From Stenogyne calaminthoides (taxonomy: Eukaryota > Streptophyta > Magnoliopsida > Lamiales > Lamiaceae), in NCBI GenBank assembly GCA_037126765.1, contig JBBCBC010000024.1, forward strand, positions 20,433,554 through 20,497,553: 64,000 nt of DNA. Direction: 5' to 3'. Positions within the stretch are counted from its first letter, which is position 1, and each line of letters opens with the position of its first letter. Below, piece by piece: positions 43,128-56,120 of this stretch. The notes beneath the pieces are model-generated. The model did no database searches. It saw nothing but the letters and a program-made list of their open reading frames with translations, and had not been told where the DNA came from. The translations under genes were made by a program, and so were the position numbers.

Positions 43128-44969
43128 TGTTAGGGAATTGATTGCCCGAATCTATTCGGGATGAATATTTAAATAGAAATTTAATTCTAACAATTATTAC
43201 TAGCATGAATTAATCCTATATTAATTCAAATAATAATTCAACAACAAATCATGCATATAAACAGTTCACGCAAATCCTACGCATGCGGAATTACTACGAG
43301 TTTATGTGAACTTACCTCTTGGAATGGCAATGGTCTCGTCGATGAAAACACACCAAAAGACCTTCCCAAGTATTCCCTAGTCCTTGCTCGACAATCCGGT
43401 GGAAGGAAGCTCACAAACAATTAACAAAAGGGAAAATAAAATTTGTTGCACCACCTTTGTGGATTTACTAATTTTTCCAGCACATGGAATTGTACTTGGG
43501 AATGAAATACTCATCCCCTATTTATAGAGGTGTAGTGGCCGATTTTTTGCATGTGGAATAGGGGGAAAAAATCTTTTCTTGATCTCCAAGAAATCTTGAA
43601 TATATCTCATATATTCTTTTTCTCCATAATTAAAATATTCCATAAAAATCCCACTCTCTCTTGTTATGGTTTATTTTCGAAAAAGAGGATAAAGATTCCA
43701 AGATTTGGATCTTCTTGAATTTATGAGATATACTTGTATTTCAAGAAATACATATCTTCTATAATATATTTTCAAGAAAATCAAGAAAATCTTTCTTTTC
43801 CTTCTTTTTCAAAAATTTCGAAATTTCCAATATAAATAACCAAGTGGGAGATTTCTTGAATTTAATGAGATAATCTTGTATTCCAAGAATACATATCTTC
43901 ATTCCATAACAAAATTCAAAGAAAATCTTTCTCCCCTTTTATTCACATTTTTTGAAAAAAATGAGGAAAAATAAGCAACAAAATTTATTTTATTTTTAAA
44001 CACCATTTTCAGTTATTGGACTTTATGTTGGGCTACTTGAGGGGCCTTTAGGAGAATTAAGATTGGACCTTCCAATGGACCTTGAATTATCAATATTGAG
44101 CCACAATATTATTCAAGCTCATAAATATTAATTAATCCTACTACATAATTAATATTGCACTATCCATCTTAACCCATATTACAGTTAATATGGCTCCCGG
44201 TTATTATTTCCCGTGTTTAAGATTATCTAGCCCATTAATTAATTCAAGCCACTGAAATAGCTTTCCACTAATTAATATCTTTTATCCTTGGTAAAGGAAC
44301 GGTTCAACATTATTATCCATACCGGAAACTAGTTCCACTTTCAAGATTTGGTATGATAAAACTTATGAACCTCCCAAGGGGGCAAATCGAACAAGCGTAC
44401 TTGCACACGATTCTCGGTATTAAATCTTAGCAATCGTATGTGACCAATAATATTGCCCAAGATATAAAGTATTGAATCTCCTTGATTCTCTACCCGTAAT
44501 AAGTCAAAGCAATAGTTACTAGCCAAACACAATCCAATTTAAGGGACGAAGATTAAGAAATAACGAACCACTGAGGTCTAATTCTTCCTAGTTCAGTTCT
44601 GAAGAATTTGTCCTCCTCAGATGTCCTCTTGATGCATCGATCATGCACTAGCGTAATCTCTTGGTCAAGACAAATCAATCTGAGCCTTACACTTCAACCT
44701 TTCACGATGGATTGTTCATTTCCATCTAGGTCATGAATGTTGTATTTTTAGGTACAAGGGACTGTTAATTTAATCTTCTGTGATCTGGTATCACTAAATT
44801 AACTACAATGTAACACGTACTATTTATTGAAACAGTTATCAAAGAAATATATGTAACATTCGATGATATTTAAAAGCATCGATGATAAACAATTTATTTC
44901 AAAGAAAATAAGTCCGAAATTGATGCGATTATACAAAGTAAAAGCATACTTTCTAGTATAATCCCAACA
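43128..44969 (-). repeat. 3' LTR of element F
   Basis: 1842 bases, homologous to the D LTR (34379-36217). The left end reads TGTTAGGG (one change from TGTTGGGG). Confidence 0.9.
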
Positions 44970-45069
44970 ATCTCCCACTTATACTCAAAGTCCGCTTTTA
45001 AGTATACTACAAAGATGTCTCGTCTCTGAAGACGTGACAACTAATGTCACCTACACGAACCTAATAATG

Positions 45070-45696
45070 TCTCCCACTTATACTCAAAGAAGATTGGGCA
45101 ACCTGTCTTGACACCCATTCCTTCCACATGTCTCTCGAATGTATTCGAAGAGGCCCTTTGTGAATGGATCAACTAGGTTGTCTTCCCCGACGCGATCTTT
45201 GCCACCTTATATCTCCTCTCTTAACGATTTATCGTATAAGATGGTATTTCCTTTCAATGTGTTTGTTTGGCCTTGTGGACTCTTGGTTCACTTGAATTTG
45301 CAAATCGCTCTCGAGCATTGTCACAATAAATGATGATTGTCTTTGGGCAAATTCGAACTACATCCAAGTCCACTAGGAAGTTCTTGAGCCAAACCATTTC
45401 TTTTCATTTTCCTACGCAAGCGACTACATATTCGCTTCCATGGTAGAATCTGCGATGCATTTCATCTTAACGCTTCTCCAAGTCATGGCTCCTCCCCCCA
45501 TGCAAAACACACTACCGAAGGTAGACTTTCTGGAATCTAAGTCTGATTGGAAATTCGAGTCCGTGTAGCCGATGGGGATTAGACTATCCGACCGATAAAC
45601 CAACATTCTATCTCGAGTTCTTTTTTCGGATACTTGGAATATTTTTAATCTGCATTCAATGTTCCTTCCCCGGTTACTTTGATATCTTGCCACCAT
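45070..45696 (-). pseudogene. RNase H of element F
   Basis: Open piece 45424-45696 reads PIGYTDSNFQSDLDSRKSTF and VFCMGGGAMTWRSVKMKCIA, then decays by indels toward 45070 where DPFTKG-like and HVEGMG-like wording is still visible. Compare 40695-41180 of element E. Confidence 0.7.
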
Positions 45697-46718
45697 GCCA
45701 ACGACAAAAGCAGATATCCCGGTCTTGTGCTGCAGATTGCATACATAAGGCTTCCGACAGCCGGAGCATAAGGAATGTCTTTCATGTCATCTATCTCCTT
45801 TTGTGTCTTAGGGCACATTTCCTTGGATAGATGGATTCCATACCTGAAAGGTACGAAGCCTTTCCTGGAATCCTGCATGCTGAATCGTTTCAAGACAGTG
45901 TCTATGTATGAAGCTTGCGATAAGCCTATCATCCTTTTCTTGCGATCTCGAGTGATCTTGATCCCAAGGATGTGCCCGGCTTCCCCTAAGTCCTTCATAT
46001 CAAACTATTTTGAAAGTCATGCCCTTACGTCTGATAACACCTTTACATTGTTCCCGATGAGCAGAATGTCGTCTACGTATAGTTCTAACAATACCAATGC
46101 AGTTCTGACACGCTTTTTGTACACACAACTTTCGAACTCATTTTGATCAAACCCGTAAGACTTTATAACATGATCAAAACATTGGTTCCAAGCTCTGGAT
46201 GCCTGTTTGAGTCCGTAAATGGACTTCATGAGCTTACAAACTAGGTGTTCTTGGCCCTTTTCAATGAAGCCTTGGGGTTGTTGCATATAGATTTCTTCAT
46301 CAAGACTTCCGTTAAGGAAAGCTGTCTTGACATCTATTTTCCAGATTTCAAAATCGAGATGCGCAGCTATTGACAAGAGAATCCGGTTGGACTTAAGCAT
46401 TGCTACAGGTGAAAAAGTTTCCTCATAGTTGATCCCTTCTTTCTGAGTATAACCTTTCGCCACAAGCCTTGCCTTGAAGGTTTCCACCTTCCCGTCCGAT
46501 CCCCTCTTTCTCTTTTATACCCACTTGCAACCAATGGGTTTGACCCCATTAAGTGGTTCGACTAGCTCCCACACTCTGTTATGATCCATAAAACCCATTT
46601 CTGCTTTCATTGCCTTTTGCCAAGAAACCGCATCCTTGTCTTGGATTGCCTCATCATATGTCCATGGGTCTGATTCGTCTTGTCCGGGAATCAAGTCCCA
46701 GGACTCTCCTATCCCCAT
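45645..46718 (-). pseudogene. Reverse transcriptase of element F
   Basis: One frame with stops: WTYDEAIQDKDAVSWQKAMK, VWELVEPLNGVKPIGCKWV, stop, VAKGYTQKEGINYEETFSPV, DVKTAFLNGSLDEEIYMQQP, SIYGLKQASRAW, catalytic LYVDDILLIG, then two stops (TGG to TGA, CAG to TAG) near 46010, then MKDLGEAGHILGIKITRDRK. No frameshift in 45998-46718. The active site is intact. Confidence 0.85.
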
Positions 46719-46849
46719 AAATCTCTCGGGCTACCTTACAACCCTCCCACTACGACGAGGTTCCGGTTGTGAAAGTGTGTCATTTGGTATGTCATCTTGT
46801 ACAGTTGGCAATGAGGTTAGCCCTTCAGCTCACTACGGGTCTTCTTTTC

Positions 46850-47400
46850 GTTCATATAGTAATCTCAAAAAATATAAAATGGTCTTCTTTTTTGATCATA
46901 TAGTCTTTTTGTTCCTCCAAAAAAAAAATAAACAACCTTAATTTCGAGGAAAATACTCATAACCTCCCCCAAACTTTCTTTCTCAAAAACGGGCTTGACA
47001 TTGGACCACAATGTAAGTCGTTGTTTCCAAGGCATGAACGATTTCTAACACTTCTTTGGCTCCATTTCTAAAAGAGTTCCTTTCTTCGCTCTGAATGCCC
47101 TTTTGGTTTCATTTTACCCTCCAAACATGATTCGCGTATCCACGATCGATCGTAGAGACTTGATGTTTTCCTAATTCTCTTGGTTCAACTTGGAGAAACT
47201 CGGTTATGCTAGTGAACCGCCTTTCACCAACCTTTGGATCCTCTTTTTGGATTTATATGTCCCAATCTTAGATGCCATTTCTAACACACTTCTTTGTTCC
47301 TCTCTTCCCTCCAAACATGATTCGCGATGAACGCTTTTCCTTTTTGGATTTATATGTCCCAATCTTAGATGCCATTGATGTGTTATAGGATGAACGTTTT
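46850..47400 (-). pseudogene. Scrambled integrase segment, E/F junction
   Basis: On the minus strand, short pieces of the integrase and gag-pre-integrase regions appear out of order. A piece like GAAACAACGACTTACATT (late integrase) lies inside the early VHTDVCGPM region. The words ATTTATATGTCCCAATC and ATGATTCGCG each occur twice (first copies about 47260 and 47130). Most of the integrase core is missing. Confidence 0.6.
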
Positions 47401-48560
47401 CTTTTATCGGAGTGGTTATAGGATGCGTTTAATTGGTGTGCAGTTTAATTGTATGGAGATTATCCAACCAATGTCCCATAACAGATACACTCATCATTTC
47501 AAGAAATGATGGCATTCTTATTAGAAGAAACTAAGTATCCATTAACAGAATTTTAGAAACTGAAAGTGAATTCTTTCTAAAACTGGGAACATAAAGATAA
47601 TCTCCAAAAAAACTTCATCTTCAAAAGACAGGTGCACTTCTCCCACTACTTTAACCACTACTCATGTAGCACTACAATATCTGCTACCTACGTAGCATTG
47701 CAATAACCGTTACTTACGTAGTATTGCAATATCTGCTACTTACGTAGCATTGCAATAACCGCTACTTTCGTAACATCGCCCAGTGTGATGAGGATCTCAC
47801 TCCCACTAAGTTGCCGGATCAGTTTGAACCCGTGAAGCAAACATGATTAGTGGATCCCGTATCAACTACCCACGAATGAGAAGTATACGCCGCTAAACAA
47901 GTTTCAACAATTAGTGTGTGAGAATTACCTTTCTTTCCGGCCCTTTTGAGGTTGGAACAGGAAACCTCCATTGTCCTCTTTCACCGCAGCTTAAACACTT
48001 CCTCTTTGGATTTTCTTTGACACCACCAGCATTCGTCATCTTACCATTTCCCTTGGCAACAATTGATCCTGATGGATTTTGGTCATCTTCTTCTTCTTGC
48101 CTCCCCTTGGCCTAGAAAATGAAGTCAAACCACTTGCCGTCAAAGCTTGAGTTTGGTGCCCCATCAACATCTCTGCTGAGACCAAAGCTTGCAACAAATC
48201 AGCTAGGGAGGCAAAAATGCTCAGAAACTTTTGGGCAGAGAGTGAAATACCAAATTCATCTGAGTCTCCAGATTATAATCTGCACTCAGAACCTCAAGTT
48301 TGTTCAGATGGGCCATCTATTTTGAGGACGTAATCCTTACGGGTTTGCCCTCCACCATTTTCAGCGACGACATCTCTCACAAGGTGACCTGACGAGTCCC
48401 GCATTTTTGACTCGTCAGTTGGCTCATCTGATTTTGGTGTGTCAAGAATCCACTTGTGCTTTTGTGCAGTTAGGACAATTATAATTTTTTGTTTCCAATC
48501 AACTTATTCTATTGACTTTAAGTATAATAGCAGTGGATTAAAAGGTTACGACATGCTGAA
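47401..48560 (-). pseudogene. gag and protease of the E/F chimera
   Basis: Matches 30420-31530 of element D. A zinc-knuckle-like CLSCGERGQWRF is at about 47960-48000. The protease site VVDTGSTNHVC near 47860 keeps the D-T-G triad, unlike D. The 26-bp repeat array lies at 47658-47773. The gag frames are broken. Belongs to E or F; I cannot tell which. Confidence 0.7.
47658..47773 (-). repeat. 26-bp tandem repeat inside the E/F pol
   Basis: About four units, same word as in element D (31231-31342), alternating ...GATATTGCAATGCTAC and ...GGTTATTGCAATACTAC types. Confidence 0.85.
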
Positions 48561-49977
48561 CTGAAATAAATAACTATATGCATAAGCACAAATATATCAC
48601 AAAATTCGATCACATGTTTCATATTAAAATCTCCAAAAAAATATGAACATGCATCAGTCAACATCTCAAAACAATTTAAATAAGCCACGTGGGGTGGGTC
48701 ATTATTTAAACACATTCAAGCAGGTTACAAACAAGAACAGTTACAAACCTTTAATATCCAGATTAATAGTTGGCTCCCACTTGACCAATATAAAATTGAC
48801 AGGGACTTCGAGGAAGTATATGTATATCAATTTTATACCTAAGTAATAACCATGATTAAATACAGAATTATTACTTCGCTTTGATCGAGCCTCGTGCGAG
48901 GGTCATCGTCGCCACTAATAATAATTCACAATCATCCTTTTGGGAATTTATTCATGTGAAATCTATCCTTTGACCGTCCCGTAGGGGAATTTCTCCAAAA
49001 TATTTCACAAATAAATAAACCATGGAGGTCAAAATTAATTTGTGTCAAAACAAATTAATTATTAAAACATACTTAGTAATTTTTGAATTTGAGATTTTTC
49101 GTTGAGCAATTCTCATGCAAACAAATTTAAACAAATTAGATAAAGCACAAGAAAATATAACAATAATAAATCAAGCAAAGCAGAAAATAAACACATTGGG
49201 GCACAAATTATCCAACTGTCATGGTTTATTTTCTTTGGCTTGATTTTGAAGAAACGCCGTCTTGAATTTCTCCCACTTGTTCGTCTCGAAAAGAACTCCG
49301 TCTTGAAACGCCACGCCAAGCATCTCACAGTTGGGATGCCCGCCAAGATCCGTCGGCCGCTTGCCGAAAGCGATTGAACCAAAATCTTTAAAGGCGCGCA
49401 GACGCTGATCTCTTGGCGGCCTCGGACCTTCTTCGAGTGCCGGTTGCATTCCTGAAGCGTCCGCTACCTTTGCCCGCCTCTACCCCGCATCGCCCAGCGT
49501 GCTTATATTGCGCGCCCAAACCAAGATCCGTCCGTCAAGCTGCCAAGGCCGCTGGGCCGATCCGCCACCGCCTACCGCCTGAAGCCCATCGTCTTGGCAT
49601 CATCCACGCCACGCCACAGTGCCTCTCCCATCGCGTTTGGCCTACGGCGCGACGTCGCCCATGTTCGGTTCCGGATCCGTCTTTAACTCGTCTCCGTCTT
49701 TGATCAGGTTATAATTTATTTAACAAAAAATAAATACCTTAAATCTAGACTAGTCTATTACATTGAACAAATCAAAATAGTCTAATCTACTCGTGGATTT
49801 TCTCACGAGAAAAACAAATCCGAACGAGTCGAATTAAAAACCATTCATTCATACGCATGAAAATAAACACATTAAATACCATGACAATTGGATACTTGCA
49901 AAACAGATCTACCAATTCTACTATCCAATTTCAATTTAATGTCCAACAATTTAAATAACAATTTAAAAAAAATCAGA
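48561..49977 (-). other. Leader of the E/F chimera
   Basis: Noncoding leader between primer site and gag. 48560-49450 matches the leader of D. 49380-49690 is strikingly GC-rich (for example CCGCTGGGCCGATCCGCCAC) inside AT-rich surroundings. Confidence 0.6.
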
Positions 49978-49989
49978 GCTCTGATACCA
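49978..49989 (-). other. Primer binding site of the E-type element
   Basis: Minus-strand TGGTATCAGAGC, two bases from the LTR, complementary to initiator tRNA-Met. Confidence 0.9.
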
Positions 49990-49991
49990 GT

Positions 49992-51741
49992 TGTTGGGAA
50001 AAATGGGGTGACCGGATCTATTCGAGGTGATTATTTAAATAAATATTTAAATTAAACAGTTAATTACTAACATGAATTAATCTTAAATCAATTCAACATA
50101 ATAATAAACAACATGCGTACACATAATTCACGTAAATCCTAAACATGCGGAACTAGGAGTTACGGAATTACTAACCTCGTGAAAAATCAAACGGATGAAT
50201 CAACCCAAGAACCTTCCCAAATATATCCCCAAAGTCTACGAACGCTATCCGGTGGGAAGATTTCAACGAACGATTTTAATGGGAGAGAAATTAAATATTT
50301 TACTACCACCTTTGTGGATTTCTAATATTTCCAACACATGGAATTGCACTTGGGAATGAAGAGCTCATCCCCTATAAATAGGGAGGAGGGGGGCGAAAAT
50401 TAGGGCTAGGAAAATAAGAAATAAAATCTTTTCTTGATCTCCAAGAAATCTTGAATATATCTCCTATATTCTTTTCTCCTTAATTAAATTTTTCATAAAA
50501 ATCTCTTTCCCCCCTTCTACCCAATATTTTCGAAATCTACACTTTAGAAGGAGTCAAGATTCGACTTCTTGAATTTATGGGATAATTATGTATTCCTACA
50601 ATAATTATCTCTTTCCATAAAATATCTACAAGAAAATCAAGACAATCTTTTCTTTCTTTAATAGACAAGATTTTCGAAAATTACACTTGGAAATATAGCA
50701 AGAATATTTTCTTCTCTCTCTCATTAATTGGACTTTATTTTGGGCTATTTGGGGGGGCCATTAGGAGAATTAAGATTGGATCTCCAATGGACTATGAAGC
50801 TATATATTTTGGGCCAAATATTATTCAAGTTCATTAATATTAATTTACTCCACTATAAAATTAGTATTGAACTATCCATCTTAACTCATATTACGATTTC
50901 ACATATAACATGGCTCCCGGTCATTATTCCCCGCGTTTAAAATTATCTTAGTCCATTAATTAATTAAGCCACTGAACAAGCTTTATATTAATTAATATCT
51001 TTGTCCTTGGAGTAAAGACAACTCAACATTATTATCCATGCCGGAAATAAATTTTCACTTGCAAGATTTGGCATGATAAAGGATATGAGCCCACCAAGGG
51101 GACAAATCAAGCAAGACGTACTTGCACGCGATTTTCCGTATTAAATGTCAGCAATCGTCATGTAATTAATAATATTGCCCAAGATATAAGGTATCAAATC
51201 GCATTGACTCTCTTCCCATCACAAGTCAAATCAATAGTTATTAATTTCACACGATCCTATTTAAGGGACGGAGATTAAGAAACAACGCACCACTGAGGTC
51301 TAATTCTTGTATATTCAGTACCGAAGAATTTGTCCTCATGTAGGTCCTCATTCAGCGCACCTAAATGCGCTAGTGTGATCCCTTGGTCAAGACAGGCCAA
51401 TCTGGGTCTCACACTTCAACCGTTCATGATGGTTCGTTCATTTCCATCTGGGTTGTGAATTTGTACTTAATTACGAGGGCTGTTAATTTGATCTTCAGTG
51501 ATCGGGTATCACCAAATTAACTACAACGTAATACGTACTGTCTTATTGAACGGGTTTGCAATAAACATATATAATATTCGTTCATATTTAATGCAACAGT
51601 GATTAAATAATTTATTTCAGTAAATAAATAAGAAACTTCAGTTTGATTATACAAAGTAAAAACATATTTTTCAGTAAATAAATAAGAAACTTCAGTTTAA
51701 TTATATAAAGTAAAAGCATACTTTTCAGGATAACCCCAACA
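49992..51741 (-). repeat. 5' LTR of the E-type element
   Basis: 1750 bases, TGTTGG...CCAACA ends. Its first 840 bases (minus-strand sense) match 39799-40581. A short duplication of TTTATTTACTGAAA...TTTTACTTT lies at 51605-51725. A TATAAATA box on the minus strand lies near 50370. Confidence 0.88.
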
Positions 51742-53214
51742 ACATTAGGTCGGCCACCTGTCTGACCACCTGGGATTCCTAGGTGACCATCTTGCTTGAT
51801 CATGCCGCGAAGAGGTCCCACACCTGGTCTCACTTAGGACAAACATTCAACACGGACCATCTAGGAGGCCATGTCAACCAGCATGGAAGGTACACATCAG
51901 CATCAGTTGGTTCCCGAAGACCAGAGCAGCTGAGTCATATAGCTTACTTAGCTAAATGACATCTCATAGGACACTTGACATTAAATGTTACATTAAATGT
52001 AGTGTTGACAACACATTAAATGTATGTAATATAAATAAGTTTTTTTTTTAAACATATAAATAAATTATTTGACTATTAAATACAGGATCTTTCAACCATT
52101 TTTCATATAAACTTTATCTCTATACAATTAACTAATACTTCCATCTAGAATTTCAAGCCAGAAGTATTACTTACTTGGGTATTTCTTATGTCAATCAGGG
52201 TGTCATACTGATTGACAATATGTTCAACACTCAATTGACCAGACACGAAAACATAATCATTCTCCTTCACATGACAAGCTACCATATGAGCCAAATCTCC
52301 CTAAAAACACCAGGAATCAAAAGAGGCTTTCTCCCCCATTCACCCCCTCGAGAAATCACAGTGGCGGTAGAAATTAAAAAAATAAATATTTTGAGACTTG
52401 AGTAGTGATGGGGGAGGATAGCGGCGGTACAATTTGAGCCAAATCTCCCTAAAAAAGAAATATTAATCGCGACCCTAATTTGACGAACCCAGAAGATTGT
52501 GGCGGTAGTGGTAGCGGAGGATAGCGGCAGTAATGGTGGCGGAGATAGCGGCGGATTATCAGAAAAAAAAAAACTATTCAGTTCTTAACTCAAGAGGAAG
52601 AAGAACGATTTTTATATAAAAATTATGTTATTATCTGTTCTGTTCTGTTCTGTTTTTTTTTTTTTTTTTTGACTCGCTAGGAAGAAGAATGAAATAACTC
52701 ACGAGGAAGAAGAATGAAGTATCCTTTAAAAAAAATAATGAAATATATATATATATATATACAAAGTGTTATAAGGATAAATTTGTAAATTGATAATTGT
52801 ATATCTTAAATTATTTAATTTATTATAACAGTACGACATAATTCAACATAGAGTATGATATAGTACGATGGTTAGTACGACACATAGTACAACAGTTGCA
52901 GGTCATAAAATTTAAGCCGTTGAATTTTAAATCTAATGGCTCAAATTAATTGATTATTCCCAGTCAATACGACATCCTGACTGACGTAAAAAAACACCCT
53001 ACTTACTTTATCAAATTACTTGTTTGTTATTTAAAGATATATATTGTCACATCATCTTGCCACAAATCAGCTAATGACACATTTCAAAATAGAAAAATGG
53101 ATCAATATATCTTAATATTTCTTATTTATATAGGAAAGTTGTATTGTTTCTTTTCCAACAAAATAATGCAAAACTTAGATTAAAAAAAAAAATGTACACC
53201 CATTAGAATTTATA
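51742..53214. other. AT-rich intergenic DNA
   Basis: No gene seen. 52420-52560 has several GGCGGTAG/GATAGCGGC repeats; a T-run lies at about 52653-52670 and an (AT)n microsatellite at about 52743-52760. Confidence 0.5.
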
Positions 53215-53583
53215 CGGGATTTAAACCAAAATTGTCCCATAACTTTGCACCTTTATTGAAACGGTCCCATAATTATCAAATTTTCTAATTTAATTCCACA
53301 AGTATTCAATTTGATTTAATTTAGTCTCAACCGCCGGAGGTCGCTCAAAATTTCCCAAAACAACTCGTTTTGGATACAAGTCTTACATATTCCAGTCAAA
53401 ATTAGGGCGCTATAGGACACGCATCCAAAACGACATTATTTTGGGCAATTTTGAGTGACCTCCGGCGATTTGGGACTGAATTGGATCAAATTGAATACAT
53501 GTGAGACTAAATTAGAAAAGTTGATAATTATGAACTATTTCAAAAAATGTGCAAAGTTATGGGACTATTTTGGTTTAATTCTC
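53215..53583. mobile_element. Mutator-type foldback MITE
   Basis: 369 bases forming a long foldback. Each arm is about 150 bases, beginning with GGGATTTAAACCAAAAT-like ends and containing TCCCATAACTTTGCAC and CCGCCGGAGGTC-like words. The 9-bp direct duplication GAATTTATA flanks it at 53206-53214 and 53584-53592, the size typical of Mutator-like transposons. No transposase. Confidence 0.88.
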
Positions 53584-53592
53584 GAATTTATA

Positions 53593-54498
53593 CACTTTTA
53601 GAATTATTTTGATATTTTATAATAATTATATAAATTCATAAGTGCATATCTTGATCTACTTTTGGAGTTTGAGGTTCATTACACATTTCTTTAAAAATAC
53701 ACAAATTTAGTGAAAATATTAAAGTGAACTCTCTATATTTAAAATAATTAATACAATTTGCTTTTAATTTCTATTGAATTCTGTATTTATTTTAGTTTCT
53801 TTAATTATGAATGTTAGGTAGTAAAATCATTAATTTCTGTTAATCTATTATATTTGTTATATCATATTACTTGACTTATTTATGTGTATTATTAGATTGA
53901 TACAAACCTTGTATTATTTCCATGAGTGAATAACAAATTATTGGATGATTGGTTTGGTAACATATATAAAAATGAGATGCATTTTGAAATATTATTAATT
54001 AGTGGAGTTATTATGCAACAATTTTATGAAGAGTTAGAACAAAAAAATTATTATGTATATATTTTTAAAATTATTTAATTTTTTATGTAATTAAATTAAT
54101 GTTATATATATTTTAACTTTATCAATATTGATATTAGTTTATTATATTCTTATTTTTAATTAAAGTTCAATTATATTATTTTATTTCTAGTTGCCCCATA
54201 ATTAAAATTTCTGGGTTTGTGAGGGTTGACATATATATCTTTTCTTAAGTATTTCGTATTATACTAAAATATCTCGAAGGTTGACGTTTAAATTATAAAA
54301 AAAAAAAAAATGTAATGTTCGAATATATTGATATACTTTTCCTTCCGCAATTTGTATCATGCAAGCAACGTAGTCATAATAATAAAATAAATATTCTCAT
54401 TTGATTGGCGCCCTATGTTTATAAAGTTACAATAGTCAACTCTGAATTTTCCCAACCACTACATTCACCAAATTACAACTTGTCACGCTTTTTTCAAC
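53593..54498. other. AT-rich upstream region of the pectinesterase pseudogene
   Basis: About 900 bases with no coding sequence or transposon ends recognised. Confidence 0.5.
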
Positions 54499-54507
54499 TA
54501 TATAAAT
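54499..54507 (+). promoter_or_regulatory. TATA box of the pectinesterase pseudogene
   Basis: TATATAAAT, 55 bases before the ATG at 54562, a normal plant spacing. The pseudogene may still be transcribed. Confidence 0.55.
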
Positions 54508-55711
54508 CAGTCTCAATTGTTACGTCTCTCTCATTCCAAAAACCAAACTATATCTCAAAAAATGGGGCTAATTAAATTCTTGATACCATTATTCATTTCT
54601 CTCTCCTCCCTTTTCTCTCTCTCTTATTCCACCCCATCTGATTTAAGTTGATGTTGCAACCAAACCCCCTACCCCCAACAATGCAAATACTTCATGACCC
54701 ACAACAAAAAGCCTAACCCTAATTTTTCCCCTAAACACAAATCCGATTTTCGAAAAATAGCCGTTAAGCTCGCCCTAGAGCGCGCCTTAGTCGCCAAGGG
54801 CAACACAAAAGCCCTCGGAAGCTAGTGCAGAAACGAGCGCGAAAAGGCCGCGTGGGCCGATTGCGTAAAGCTCTACGAAACCACCATCGAGCAACTCAAC
54901 AAAACCCTAAACCCTAACGCCCCATGCACCGATTTCGACGCCCAAACGTGGCTCAGCACGGCGCTCACAAACATCGAGACGTGTCGAACGGGGTTCGCCG
55001 AGCTCGGGGTTTCCGATTTTATCCTCCCCTTGATGTCGAACAACGTGTCGAAATTGATATGCAACACGTTGGCACTAGGGGACGTTAATGGTAGCATGGT
55101 CCATGAAGTTGGTGGGTATAATTATGAGGGGGGGTTTCCGGCGTGGGTTAGTGGCGGCGACCGGAGGCTGCTGCAGGCGGCGGCGGTGAGGGCGAACGCG
55201 GTGGTGGCGCAGGACGGGGTCCGGGAATTACCGGACGATTAAGGCTGCGCTTGATGCGGCGGGGCGGAGGAGTGGGAGTGGGAGGTTTGTGATTCATGTG
55301 AAGAGAGGGTTTATAGGGAGAATTTGAGATTAAAGGAAGTAAGATGAGGAATATAATGATGGTTGGTGACGGGATGAAGTATACGGTTATTACGGGGAGT
55401 TGGAGTGTTGGAGGTGGTTCCACCACCTTTAATTCGGCCACCGTTGGTAAGTTCATTAATTCAATGTTTATATATGTGGCCAAGTGTTGCATGCATTCCG
55501 GTGCACCGTACACTCGTAGTATATTTTAGAAGCATGTAACTTGTTATGCTGAAAGATACAACTTGTTTATACTGAACCGTGCAATTATATTTTTAGTAAG
55601 CGTGTAACTTGTTTTTATCTTTGAAAGATACAACTTGTTTATCTTTGATATGAAGGTAATATTGTTTTCTATTATATTTTTAAACAATATCAATTATTTT
55701 CACCGGTAAAA

Positions 55712-55930
55712 CTTCCCTCCTATTCAAAATATAAGATGTTTTTTAGATTAGATTATTTACTTTTTATTTGATGTTCTAGTTCTATTTCTCTACATTGCCC
55801 TTATTTAATACTTTTTTTCTTTTTCTTTTTTGGTTTAATTGATATGAAAAGGTAATTTTGTTTTAAATTGGACAATTTTGGTATTTTTTCTTTATTAATA
55901 ACAATTAAACATCTTATATTTTGAATAGTA
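55712..55930. mobile_element. Stowaway-like MITE in the pseudogene intron
   Basis: Inverted ends CCTATTCAAAATATAAGATG / CATCTTATATTTTGAATAG, with CTTCCCTCC at the left, as in Stowaway (Tc1/mariner) MITEs. The right end has lost its outer part. Confidence 0.6.
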
Positions 55931-56120
55931 TTAAATAATTAATTTTGTTATTTTTATTGAAAAATATTAATAGTTTCCAGTGAAAAATATTATTTGTGAG
56001 TATATAAAAAACTTAATTACAAAATTTGCTCCATAAGAAAACAGACACTGGATCTTATATTACAACTTTATACGAGTGTAATTCATTATTCATTAAAAAA
56101 TTAGGTATATGTTTTAGTTT

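Larger units (their letters stand above)
43128..46950 (-). mobile_element. Copia element F, 3' half, inserted in E
   Basis: Minus strand. Complete 3' LTR (43128-44969) directly following the interrupted integrase of E, then polypurine tract, RNase H and RT. The LTR is of the D type, not the E type. Its own 5' LTR is not found; the sequence passes through a scrambled stretch (46850-47400) into gag and an E-type 5' LTR. So F nested in E, then a deletion or recombination joined the two. Confidence 0.75.

Noticed and set aside
49113..49703. Overlapping frames on both strands in the GC-rich leader
   Set aside because: High GC lowers stop frequency; the frames are not kept in the related leader at 29560-29740.
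43128..51741. Elements E and F read as a single element with LTRs 43128-44969 and 49992-51741
   Set aside because: The two LTRs belong to different subtypes; the second matches 39799-40581 much better, so a nested or recombined pair fits better.
55148..55513. Proline-rich frame on the minus strand (121 codons)
   Set aside because: It is the antisense of the GC-rich exon 1 of the pectinesterase pseudogene; low-complexity proline runs come from the complement of Gly-rich codons.
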